From NCBI RefSeq assembly GCF_019399895.1, contig NW_027228811.1:1-64000 (forward strand): 64,000 nt of DNA, in the 5' to 3' direction. Below are positions 19,502-30,041 of the stretch, one piece after another. Below the pieces are notes generated by a model that had not been told where the DNA came from, did not search any database, and was given only the letters and a program-made list of their open reading frames with translations. Within the stretch, counting starts at the first letter, position 1. Each line of letters opens with the position of its first letter. This DNA is from Cardiocondyla obscurior (Eukaryota > Arthropoda > Insecta > Hymenoptera > Formicidae). Position numbers and translations under genes: made by a program.

Positions 19502-20703
19502 ATGGCCGACATTCTGAATATCCAAGACGAACCGGTCTTCGACGATCGAATCGTCAAGATTGAGACTCACGCATACAATCCGTTTGCCAATACGACGTTC
19601 GGATACAGCGATGAGATAAGAATACCGATACAGCAACAAGATCTGTACACGCTGCCGCACGAGAGTTTTCTCTACATCGAGGGAAAATTAACGAAGGGCA
19701 AGGTGGTTGCGGGAGCCGACGTGATCCTTGGGGACAACTGTATCGCCTTCATGTTCGATGAGATACGATACGAGCTCGACGGTGTGGAGATCGATCGTAA
19801 CAGAAACGTTGGCGTAACCAGCACGCTGAAAAATTACGCGACCGTTTCATCCGACAGGAGCGTGATTCTGCGGAACGCGGGATGGCTCGGTCCCACGATC
19901 AATGCGAACGGTTACTTCAATTTCTGCGTACCGCTCAACATGCTGCTAGGATTTTGCGAAGACTATAGGCGCGTCGTGATCAATGCTCGTCACGAATTGA
20001 TTCTTATACGAGCGCGCAACGACAACAACTGTCTAGTGGGCAGTTCCGCGCTCGAGCCTAAAGTTGACTTGCTGAAGATACAATGGCGTATGCCTCATGT
20101 ACTTTTGAACGAAGTAAAGAAATTGGCGATGTTGCGCACCTTGGAGAGCGGCCGATTCGTCAGTATGGGTTTTCGCTCATGGGATCTGTACGAGTTTCCG
20201 CTACTGCAACTCACGACCAAACACTCATGGGCCATCAAGACCGCCACGCAACTCGAGAAACCTCGATACATTATCTTTGCTCTGCAGACGGGTCGAAAAA
20301 CGTTATGTCTGAAGACAACAGTCGTTTCGACAATTGCAAACTGACCAACGTGAAGCTTTATCTCAATTCAGAGTGCTACCCGTACGACGATATGAACCTC
20401 GACTTTGGCAAACGTAGATACGCGATTCTCTACGACGCGTACGCGCGTTTTTGCAAAGAATATTACGGCTATGAGTATCTCGAACCGAATCTCACCGTCA
20501 CGTCGTTTCTGCTCAACGGTCCGTTCGTCATCATCGACTGCTCGCGTCAAAACGAGTCGGTTAAAACCGCTACCGTGGACGTGAGATTAGAGTTTGAATG
20601 CAAGGACAATGTAGCGCCAAATACCACGGCTTACTGTCTCATCATACACGATCGTTTGGTTCAATACAATCCGTTGACCAACGTTGTACGTAAGATCACG
20701 TAG
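19502..20703 (+). pseudogene. Major capsid protein, frame broken at an A-run
   Basis: The product is similar to Polinton double jelly-roll major capsid proteins. The first frame (19502-20344, 280 residues) starts MADILNIQDEP and includes FGYSDEIRIPIQQQDLYTLP and DEIRYELDGVEIDRNRNVG. The rest of the protein, with LYLNSECYPYDDMNLDF and VRLEFECKDNVAPNT, lies in another frame ending at 20703. The change of frame falls on a run of five A at 20296-20300. The two parts add up to about 400 residues, a plausible full length. The protein would build the capsid shell. Whether this copy is truly broken depends on that one site. Confidence 0.85.
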
Positions 20704-20722
20704 AAATGATCTTCGACGTGTG

Positions 20723-20730
20723 TATATAAA
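20723..20730 (+). promoter_or_regulatory. TATA box upstream of the TQT-motif gene
   Basis: TATATAAA lies 20 bp after the major capsid stop and 85 bp before the ATG at 20815. It suggests that this small gene has its own promoter rather than only being read through from the capsid genes. Confidence 0.5.
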
Positions 20731-20814
20731 GCGGTGAATCGACGAACGTTGCGTATTCACTTCCATTCCGTCGTATGCGTAACGTCGATAGAGAGAGAGA
20801 TTGTCATCGTCGTC

Positions 20815-21057
20815 ATGAAACCATCAAAGTATCAACCGTCTTGTTGGTGCGACAACGCGAGTCGCATGAAGGAAGATAAAGCTACGCAAACGGATCCTAG
20901 ACCGACGGATCACTTATTGAACAGAGGAATGACGTATCGAGTGACATCCACGGGAAACACAGTGGTTGACGTAGCCACGCAAACGGATAAGAAGTCGCGA
21001 AGCGAACGACTTCAGGAACGCGTGACGGATTTTGTCTCGAAGCATTTAAAAAAGTAA
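20815..21057 (+). CDS. Small Polinton protein with two TQT (dynein LC8-type) motifs
   Basis: 80 residues from the ATG at 20815, chosen because the TATA box at 20723 would place transcription start downstream of the earlier ATG at 20734. The protein has KATQTDPRP near residue 25 and VATQTDKKS near residue 58. K-x-TQT is the known binding motif of dynein light chain LC8 (DYNLL), which many viral proteins use, and two spaced copies fit bivalent binding to the LC8 dimer. The C-terminus is basic and probably helical. No other domain is seen. The 3' end of this gene with its hairpin has been copied into the left TIR (2857-2981). LC8 binding is inference. Confidence 0.55.
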   Translation: MKPSKYQPSCWCDNASRMKEDKATQTDPRPTDHLLNRGMTYRVTSTGNTVVDVATQTDKKSRSERLQERVTDFVSKHLKK

Positions 21058-21169
21058 TACAATTTGGAAAAGAGGGGATAAAATTAAAAGATTGACGAAT
21101 ACGCTCGCGCGTGTTCAGTAACGAAATTTCCTCCGATCGAGTCGCATCGTTATCATCATCATCATCATC

Positions 21170-21724
21170 ATGTCCACGCCAACGTTCGTCGATCTCCAAG
21201 GATATCCCATCGGACGACGTTTCATCGTGAAGGAAGCGGCGGTGCTGCGAGGTGGTACCGTTCTTGCGCATTACGTCTTTGCAAAGCCTATGCCATGGGG
21301 TGTTGTATCGCGAGACGACAGACGCCTCGTTACCTGGTTGGTACGAAATCATCACGGTATAGCGTGGGAAGACGGGGACGTTCCGTACAATCAGGCTAAA
21401 CGCCAGATCATCAGGGCCCTACAAAACGAGGAAGATTGCTACGATCACGCCATCGTATACGTCAAAGGACTCGAGAAACGCGATTGGCTGCGAGATATGC
21501 TTGAAGAGGATTACTACGGCGACTATGACGATGGTCACAAATTCTACACGGACAATCTGATCGTCAGAAATATTGAAGATGATTTCGAACATGTTGAATC
21601 ACTTAGCGATTTAAACGATTCGAATACTTTCCGCTGTAGGAGACATTCCAAAAATTGCGCCGTGCAAAATGTATTTAAATTGTACAATTGGTGGCGTAAC
21701 CGTCAAAATGATGATAATGTATAA
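21170..21724 (+). CDS. Polinton protein of unknown function, possibly exonuclease-like
   Basis: 184 residues from an ATG that follows an (ATC)n run. Visible motifs are FVDLQGYPIGRRFIVKE at the start, a WLVRNHHGIAWEDGDVPY block and HAIVYVKGLEKRDWL, followed by an acidic C-terminus ending in a Trp-rich KLYNWWRNRQN. The first block resembles the beta-strand D-x-E of RNase H-like or DEDD folds and the HHG block a second conserved face, but I cannot assign catalytic residues. I believe similar frames occur in insect genomes and Polintons, from memory only. It stands alone on the plus strand after the capsid block. Confidence 0.6.
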   Translation: MSTPTFVDLQGYPIGRRFIVKEAAVLRGGTVLAHYVFAKPMPWGVVSRDDRRLVTWLVRNHHGIAWEDGDVPYNQAKRQIIRALQNEEDCYDHAIVYVKGLEKRDWLRDMLEEDYYGDYDDGHKFYTDNLIVRNIEDDFEHVESLSDLNDSNTFRCRRHSKNCAVQNVFKLYNWWRNRQNDDNV

Positions 21725-22038
21725 TTTTGAATAAACTTTTTTTTCATACTTATACTTCTGCGCCTTTGGATTATTTTACCCCTCTCCTAATTACCCTCTC
21801 TCAATTACCTTCTACCAATCACTTTCTCTTAATTACCCTCTCCGATAATTTGTCTAACTGCGTTTTATATTACCCCACTCTATGCAAAATTTTAAATAAT
21901 GAAAGAGGGGATTTTTACAACCGTCCTCGACTCGAGGTACCCTCTGATCGTGCGATCAGTACATTTTTCGCTTTGGCCGCAACAGCAGCAACGATTACGA
22001 CAACGTCTACGATTACGTCTACGATTACGAATACGACA
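21725..22038. other. Pyrimidine-rich spacer
   Basis: Repeats of a CTAATTACCCTCTC type (21778-21850) are followed by a run of ACGATTACG trinucleotide-like repeats (21993-22036) leading into the next gene. The long frames here are low complexity and not called. Confidence 0.4.
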
Positions 22039-22754
22039 ATGTATTACACCGAGAGAAATTGCTACAAAGTGCGTCGAATTGATTGCGGTAATGAACCCTC
22101 CTCATCTCACGAGTAAGTATTTTTTATTATAAAAATTATTTACTTTAAAATTAATATATTAATATTCACGATTGTTCTTATTTAATTTCCAGCGATCCAC
22201 CGAAACGATACGTGACGCGCTTACTATGCAGGCGATACCCGCTGACCCGCACGGGATACAAATATCTCGAGATCGGCGTGAACGTTGGTCCGCGTAGTTT
22301 TGTGGAGATCATCGTAGGCGATAATCGAGGAGATGAATTGTCGATGTTGCTTGACACCTGGAAGGAACTCTGCGAGCATCGATGGACAATTCAGAATATG
22401 CTTCGCGATCGACCGAAGCAACCATACGACTGTTTGAACATAGGTTCGCTCACAGTGCGAATATGCTATATGAATGAAATGAAACTTGTGCGACTTGAAT
22501 CTCTCGACGCACGTATGGCTATGACCGAGGCTACGTTCACGCGAATGTTGGATTTTGATGATTGCGTCGCTTTGAAATTCAACGTACTCACCAAAGCCCT
22601 ACCGAAGATCGACGACAAATACGAGCAATTTTGTAAAATCGCTTCCGCATCAAGAAGTCGTACCGAAGCGGTGAGCGCTGTACGCAGCAGCGATTCCTTC
22701 GACGAACAACAAATTATAGATTGTGAAATGCTTGCGATTATAATAAATGTGTAA
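22039..22754 (+). CDS. Last Polinton gene, spliced, unknown function
   Basis: Exon 1 is 22039-22112 and exon 2 is 22193-22754, with an 80-bp intron bounded by GTAAGT and TTCCAG. The product is about 212 residues. It begins MYYTERNCYKVRRIDCG and continues with RYPLTRTGYKYLEIGVNVGP, a likely beta-rich region with FVEIIVGD, then helical segments (LDTWKELCEHRW, DKYEQFCKIAS). No catalytic pattern stands out and I do not recognise the family. The intron phase and unbroken frame support a real gene. It is the gene nearest the right TIR. Confidence 0.6.
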
Positions 22755-23039
22755 GAAAACAGTATAATGAAATATATTGTATCGCATATTTAGAAAAATA
22801 TATACTTTGTAGTCTTTATGTAACATTTTTAATTATTTCTATTCCATCCTTCATCTTCTTATAATTGTGAGGCGTAAGTCCACCTCGTGAATCCGCCTTG
22901 TTCGTATGTAACGTATGTATCTGAGAGAGAAAGAAATAAGATAAGGAGGAGCGATTACCCGGGGGGTGTGTACAGCGTCACCCGCATTCGAATCGTATAA
23001 GCGCATAAAAGAATCGTTGATAAACGATAGGCGGCGCTT

Positions 23040-23774
23040 AACGAGTGCGAGCGAGAGGGAACGATGAGCGCGCCATACTTTGCGTTCAACGAGTGCGAGC
23101 GAGAGAAAACGCTGGGCGCGCGACACTTGTGCGTTCAACGGGTGCGAGCGAGAGGAGACGATGGGCGGCGCGAACGAGTGCGAGCGAGAGGGGACGCTGG
23201 GCGCGATACCTTGCGATCCGCCGCTTGCCGCCGCCGTCGCCGCCCGTTGCCGCCGCGACGCCACACGACCCTTTTAAAAATCGCGACTCCTTTGAAAAAT
23301 CGCGACTCCTTTGAAAGTCGCGATGCCGCGTAAACATGCTGCGCGACGACACGCTTATCATTTTTAAAAATAATATTGCATTTCAGAGTTTCGATGATGT
23401 TATTATTTTCTAAACAATTCGTTCCTAGAATCGCCGACACAGGGGTGATTTATAAATACCCACCCCCTCCCCGCATGACGTCATTACCCCTTGCCCTAGG
23501 TCTCACGGACCCAGAACCGTTAACACCCCCTCTCCCCGCGTGACATCATCACCCCTCGCCCTAGGTCACATGGATACTCTAACACGTAGTGATCCAGAAC
23601 CGCTCCATGCGTTCAACGAGTGCGAGCGAGAGGAGATGATGGGCGGCGCGAACGAGTGCGAGCGAGAGGGAACGATTAACACCCCCCTCCCCGCGTGACG
23701 TCATTACCCCTCGCCCTAGGTCACACGGATACACTAACACGTAGTGATCCAGAACCGCTCAAGATACACCTACT
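23040..23774 (-). repeat. Right terminal inverted repeat of the Polinton
   Basis: Reverse complement of the left TIR, with the same CRE-like sites, TATA box (reading inward on the minus strand) and CTCTCGCTCGCAC units. It lacks the 125-bp block found in the left TIR and so probably shows the ancestral arrangement. The 285 bp between the last gene and this repeat show no gene. The overlapping short ORFs here are repeat-derived. Confidence 0.9.
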
Positions 23775-24100
23775 TCAATTTCCTTTCGACAGCCGTTCCG
23801 ATAAGTTCTCTAGCTTCGCAGATACTTTCGAGATAAATCTAAAGTTTTCTTATTTATCGCGATAAGTATTTATATTGCGTACAAAAGCAAACGCGTGCAA
23901 TCGTGTGGAGCTTCGCAAGAAGCATTTTTCTTATATTTTAAACGCCGCGTGCAATCGTGTGCTGTTTTAACAGCGAAATAACACTTTGTGTATTGTGCTT
24001 CAATAGAACCAAGAAAAAAAAGGTGAAATTATTGAGCTGCATAACATAATTAATTCCTAACATCCGCGTTCCAAACCATCTAAACGATTTTGAATAAATA
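23775..24100. mobile_element. LTR-like insertion inside Helitron copy A, right part
   Basis: This continues the insertion that starts at 2001. It begins with the second copy of the Polinton target (TCAATT) and ends at 24100 before CATAG. A TTTTGAATAAATA stretch near the end resembles a poly(A) signal. There are two copies of a GCGTGCAATCGTGTG word at about 23891 and 23946. There is no coding sequence. Confidence 0.5.
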
Positions 24101-24400
24101 CATAGATAAATATATGTTTTGTATTGTATTAACTACATACCCAATGTTGTGGGCTGTATAATATTTGTATATGTTTTTTATTTGGCGGAACAGCATTTAT
24201 TGTCTCTGGTAATTGTATCCGTTATGTCGAAACAGGTTTATAATCTGAATGATTTTCTAATAGATTGTTAAAATGATCCATGTGGATATCACTGAACCAT
24301 TCTCCTTGAACGATCTCATCGTTTTCTTTAGGCTGTAAAATAACTTTTTACAATTTTAAATTTATGTTATCTAAATTATTATTAGTATTTAAATACAGGT
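24101..24400 (-). pseudogene. Helitron copy A, start of the Ulp1-type protease region
   Basis: Read on the minus strand this aligns with 49462-49726: codons for GEWFSDIHMDHFNNLLENHS and for QHWVCS are visible, with stops and no start codon (AACATAAA where the other copy has an ATG). It joins directly, across the nested insertions, to the fragment ending at 2000. Together they show a single pre-existing Helitron target. Confidence 0.85.
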
Positions 24401-25562
<1,162 letters not shown>

Positions 25563-25964
25563 AAAAAAAATTAAGGATGGAAATAATAATATAATTTTAT
25601 CAAGGATGGGAAAAAAAGAAGAAAAAATGAAAGTGTTAAAATGTTAGAAAAAAATGAAGGGGACAAATTATGGATCCAGGAGAATAGATTATGGGAAGAG
25701 AGAAAAATAGAAAGAAACCTGAGAGAGATGGCAAGATCGGAAAGAGAAAAGAGAAGGAATGTATAGTTAGAATGAAAGAAAATTAATATTGATGGTAATT
25801 GGTGGTGGTAGAACCAACATAAGAAGGATTGGTTAAACGAAAGAGGGGAGAAGGAAGAAGGAAAAACAGGGGAAAAGAAAGAACGAGGGAAAAGAAAGAG
25901 TGACATAAAAAAAGAGAAGGAAGGAAAAGGAGGGGGATAGAATGGGGGAGAAGGAGGGACAGTA

Positions 25965-27964
25965 ATGAGGGAAAATGAGAGGGGAGAGAGGAGGGAAGGG
26001 GAAAGAGAGGGGGAAGAAAGGAGCAAAAAAGAAAAAAGACAAGAGAAAATTAAGACAACATTCTGGAATGTGGCGGGGTTAGGAAACACAGACAAAAATT
26101 TTTGGGAGAGATTGAAAGAATGGGATATAATGTTCCTGTTGGAGACATGGGTGGAAGAAAAAAGATGGAAGGAAATAGAGAGAAATTTACCAAGAAAGCA
26201 CACATTGAGAGTACAATAAGCGAGCAGAAAGAATAGAAAAAGAAGAGCAATGGAAGAAATGGTAATAGGAATAAAAAAAGTGATGGAGTTAATGGAGAAG
26301 GGTAAAGGAGAGAGGGAGAGGGTGGGAATTATGATTGAAAAAATAAGGATAAAGAATAAGATATGGAATTTAATAGGGGTATACATGAATGAGAAAGAGG
26401 AGGAAAAATGGGAATGGTTAAAAAACTGGGATGGAGGAAAAAGAAAAGATAGGGAAAATAATAATTGAGGGAGATTTTAATGCGAGAACAGGGAGGGAAG
26501 GGGGAAGAATACAGAAAAAAAGAGAGAAGGAGGAAGAAGGAAAGAGGAAATCTCAAGATGAAAAAATAAATAAGGAGGGAAGAAAAATTATTAAAATACT
26601 GCAGGAAACAGGATGGTTCATCATGAATAGAAGATTGGAAGTAGACGAAGAAGGAAGGTGGACATACGAAGGGCCAAGGGGGACGTCAGTAATAGATTAT
26701 GTAACAGGAAATGAGGAGATAGAAGGAATGGAGATTGGAGATAAGGTGGACTCGGATCATTTTCCAGTTGAGATAAAAATTAAGGGGGAAAAAAAGGGGA
26801 AGGAAAAAAAGAAGAAAAAAAAAGATGGAGATGGAACAAAGAAGAGAAAAAGGATTTTAAAGAGATGGCAGAGGGAATACGGGGAGAAGAAGGGGAGATG
26901 GCGGAATGGAAAAGAGTGAAAGAGGGAATTAATAAAATACTAGAAGAGGGACGAGATAAGAGAGAATACGAACAAGGGAGAGGGTGGTGGGATGGAGAGT
27001 GCAGAAGAAAAAAGAAAAAAGTAAGACAGGCTTTAAGGGATTGGAGAAGAGAAGGGGGAAGAAGAGATGAATACAGAAGGATGAGAGGAAAATACAAAGA
27101 ATTATGTAAAGAAAAAAAGAGAAAAGAGGCAGAAAGATGAATGGAGAAGATAAAAAGGATAAAGACGGAGAAGCAGATTTGAAAGCTCATAGGAAAAAAG
27201 AGAAAGAAAAAAAAAGAAGGGGGAGCGAAAGTGGAAATGAGGGAATGGAAAAAATATTTCAAAAATATAATAGGGGGAGTGAATTGTAGAGTGGTGAAGA
27301 AAAGGAGAGTGGAGAAGGAAGAAATGGAAGATGACAAATTGAGTAAGGAGTAAGTATAAAAAACATAAAAAAGAATAAAGAAAGAGAAAGCGTTAGAAGG
27401 AAACGGAATACCAGGAGAAATATGGAAATATGGGAGGGAGAAAGATAAAGACTGGATATGGGAAACATGTAACAAAATTTGGAAAAAAAAGGAATGGATA
27501 AAGGAATGGGAAAAGGGTACAGTAGTGTCAGTAAAAAAAAGAAAGGATAAGGAGACAAAGTGGAGGAATTTAGAGAAATCACGATAATGCCGACACTTTA
27601 TAAGATATACACAATGATACTGAAAGAAAGATTACGGAATGAAGTAGAGGAAAAGAAGATCTTGAATGAAAGGCAAGCGGGATTTAGAAAAGGGATGGGG
27701 GCAATAGATAATGTATATATAATAAATTATTTAATAAACAGACAGGTGAACAAGAAAGGAGAAAAGCTGACATTATACTTTGTGGATTTGAAGGCGGCAT
27801 TCGATAGGATGGACAGAGAGGTGCTATGGAGATGTATGGAAAGAGAGAGAATAAATGGAGCTATGATAAGAAGGTGTGAGGAGCTATACAGAGAAACGAG
27901 ATGCAGGGTAAGAGTGAGAAAAGAGATGAAAAGGGAATTTTTTTTGAAGAGAGAGATGAAATAA
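25965..27964 (+). pseudogene. Non-LTR retrotransposon (LINE) with AP-endonuclease and reverse transcriptase, decayed
   Basis: The frames are broken, but the domain order is clear. The endonuclease starts TTFWNVAGLGN at about 26056, then a LLETWVEE block, IEGDFNARTG at about 26465 and DSDHFPVEI at about 26750, all typical of AP-type LINE endonucleases. A long Lys/Glu-rich linker follows. The reverse transcriptase starts at about 27560 with ITIMPTLYKIYTMILKERL and includes motif A as FVDLKAAFDRMD. The downstream YADD region is missing here, the element being interrupted by the insertion at 28055. The extreme purine bias of the coding strand is odd and is shared with the 3' piece at 29114-29938. 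The clade is uncertain, R1/Jockey-like. Confidence 0.8.
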
Positions 27965-28054
27965 TGAGAAAAATGGGGAAGGGTGAGACAATGGAGGGCG
28001 AAACAGAATAGATAGAAGAACTGGAAAGGAGAGACAAGGAACAGTAAAGGAGAC

Positions 28055-29113
28055 TGTTCGCGATTTAACGGGCTCGCTCGACGAGACCGCGCTTTAATTT
28101 AGTGTCGCGCGTAATTACGCGATGGCACCACGTCACAGACCGGTAATTTATCGATAATCCGCGCTGTGTGCGGCGTTTACCGGTTCTAATTCTTCTTTTT
28201 ATTCCGAACGTCTTTGCGCACAGACGGCTCTAGAATCTCTGTTTTTTCGTTTTCTCTTGGTGTTAGCTCATTGTGAAGTGAACGGTGGTCAAGCGGTGTT
28301 TTTCAGAAAGTGCAAGAATCGCTCTCATACACGTATAACGCAGTCAGCTCAAGAAAAGCGGATATAGCCTCTTTGTCCGTGCACGTTGTGGCAGCGAGCT
28401 CGTGCACGTGCTCACGGCATTCCCGTACGCGCGCTCAATCTACAGATTACGCTTCATCTTTTTTCAGACTGCTCACTCTTTTGTATATCGCCGCGCCCGG
28501 TTCGCTCATTATTCATTTTAATCAAGGACCGCTCATTTCGTGTAAACAATCACCGCGCGTGGACGCAATCATCCTGGTGGCACGTGGCCCATTCCGGTCA
28601 TCAGGTTGACTCGTGGATCTTTGGCAATTTACCGCGCTGCCCTTACAAGCAGGGGCATCTCATCGTAATTAGTTCAAACTGTTACACCGTGGTACGGTGC
28701 GGTTGTGGGTCCGTTCGCCGGAACGTTCGCCACACCAGAGAGAAGCCGGGTGTGGTTAAATAAAGTTCTTCTTTCGTAAATACGTTGCACTCTTTATTTT
28801 TCCTGTTAATATGATACAGCTAATACGCGTCACGTTACGTCGGATAAGAATACCCGCGACGGCTTCCGAGCCGTCGCTCATATACTCCGCCGAGTTGCAA
28901 CCTCAGCGAGTTTCGGCCGCGGTGGTTGACCGGAGGTCGTCAACTGTACGAGCTTATTTTAATTATTGCATATAGGTTCATCGCCCTATTTCGACATCGG
29001 GCGATAATCCCGAGGTCCTTCCCCGATTGTGAAAGTGCAGGGCGATTTTCGACATGGTTTGCAACCAGAGCGCATTCTTCAGAATGCTGCTCAGGTTACA
29101 ATAAAACTATTAC
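28055..29113. mobile_element. Probable solo LTR inserted in the LINE
   Basis: A 1059-bp GC-balanced block sits inside purine-rich LINE sequence. It starts TGTTCGCG and ends CTATTACA, with an AATAAA 13 bp before the end. The flanks are GAGAC and GAGAG, a 4 of 5 match that could be a worn 5-bp duplication. Short frames (28310-28763) do not resemble gag or pol. TG...CA ends and the lack of coding support a solo LTR. I cannot assign the family. Confidence 0.5.
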
Positions 29114-29938
29114 AGAGAGAAAGATAGGAAAAGATAAAAAAATCAAGATACAATGTGGTATATAAGAATAAAAGAGCAAAAAACACCGAATTATCTGAAA
29201 AGAGAGTGGAATAAGAAGAGATGGAAAAGATTGGCGAGATTTAGATTAGGAGAAGAAATGAAGGGGAACATGTATTGGAAGAAAGAGGAAAAAAGGTTAT
29301 GCAGAATGTACGGAAGGGAGGTAAAGATATGGAAGCACGTGTGGGAGGAATGCGGAAGATGGGGGGCAGAGGGTGAATGAAGGGACTGGGCAAAAAAGGT
29401 GTTAAGTAGAGGGGGGAGGGAGAGAAATGGCTGAGAAAGATACAGGAGTTCAGGGGTGAAAAAAGGATGTATAGAGAGAGAGGGAAGAGGAGGAGAGGGA
29501 ATAAGAGGAGGAAAAGGAGGAAGGAGAGAGGTGTGAGGGAGGATAGATGGGTAAAAGTGAAGAAAGAACAGTGAAAGACGAGAGGGGAGAGGGAGGAGTG
29601 CATTAAAGAGGAAGGAAATTATAATGAAACAAAAGGAAAGGCATAAATGAGAGTGATTCGAAAGCGAGGGTTCCGGGAGAGAGAGAGAGGGATAATATAG
29701 GGAAGGATAGTAGAAAGCGTTGCGTTATGATGAGGAATGCGAGAGAGAGAGAGAGGAGAAGAGAGATGGGTAAGAGATGTGTGTGAAAGTGAGAGGATGG
29801 TATGATTGAGATGAGATGTAGAAGAAGAGATGTTGAGAGAGGCGGTTGAGTGAGTGAGAGAAGAAGAAGGAAGGAGGAAATGTAAAACTGATTGTAACCG
29901 CAATGGAGAATCAATAAAGATTACATACATACTTCAAT
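29114..29938 (+). pseudogene. 3' end of the LINE with C-terminal zinc-knuckle remnant
   Basis: The frame at 29153-29380 encodes a basic stretch (KTPNYLKREWNKKRWKRLAR) and then CRMYGREVKIWKHVWEEC, a variant of the C-terminal CCHC-like knuckle of insect LINEs. The 3' untranslated part is purine-rich and ends in AATCAATAAAGATTACATACATAC, a short repeat tail of the kind LINEs carry. This is the downstream part of the element at 25965-27964. Confidence 0.65.
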
Positions 29939-30041
29939 CTTTTCTACTATCCTTCCCTATATTATCCCTCTCTCTCTTTCCCGGGACCCTCGCTTCCAAA
30001 TCACTCTCATTTATGCCTTTCCTTTTGTTTCATTATAATTT
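29616..30041. repeat. Inverted duplication of the LINE 3' region
   Basis: Positions 29616-29717 and 29939-30041 are reverse complements over about 102 bp with only a few differences. They are separated by the LINE tail. The second arm starts directly after the ACATACATAC tail. Such a structure can form by inversion during target-primed reverse transcription or by insertion of a second, inverted copy. Confidence 0.85.

Larger units (their letters stand above)
2273..23774. mobile_element. Polinton/Maverick (adintovirus-like) element, complete with both ends
   Basis: The element starts AGTAGGTGTAT at 2273 and ends with its inverted complement at 23774. The 6 bp before it are TCAGTT and the 6 bp after are TCAATT, one mismatch. 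AG/CT termini, a 6-bp duplication and long TIRs are the described hallmarks of Polintons. Inside are all the core genes: type-B DNA polymerase, retroviral-type integrase, packaging ATPase, adenain-like protease, and minor and major capsid proteins. The layout is accessory genes on the left (3.7-9.8 kb), polymerase (10.0-13.8), a minus-strand block of integrase, DUF8207-like protein and ATPase (14.2-17.1), then a plus-strand morphogenesis block (17.2-22.8). Several core frames are interrupted at A-runs, so whether this copy is functional is unclear. Confidence 0.95.

Noticed and set aside
25571..27582. Long minus-strand ORFs rich in Ser, Pro, Phe and Leu
   Set aside because: Complement of strongly purine-rich LINE sequence. 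The plus strand carries recognisable endonuclease and RT motifs; the minus strand shows none.
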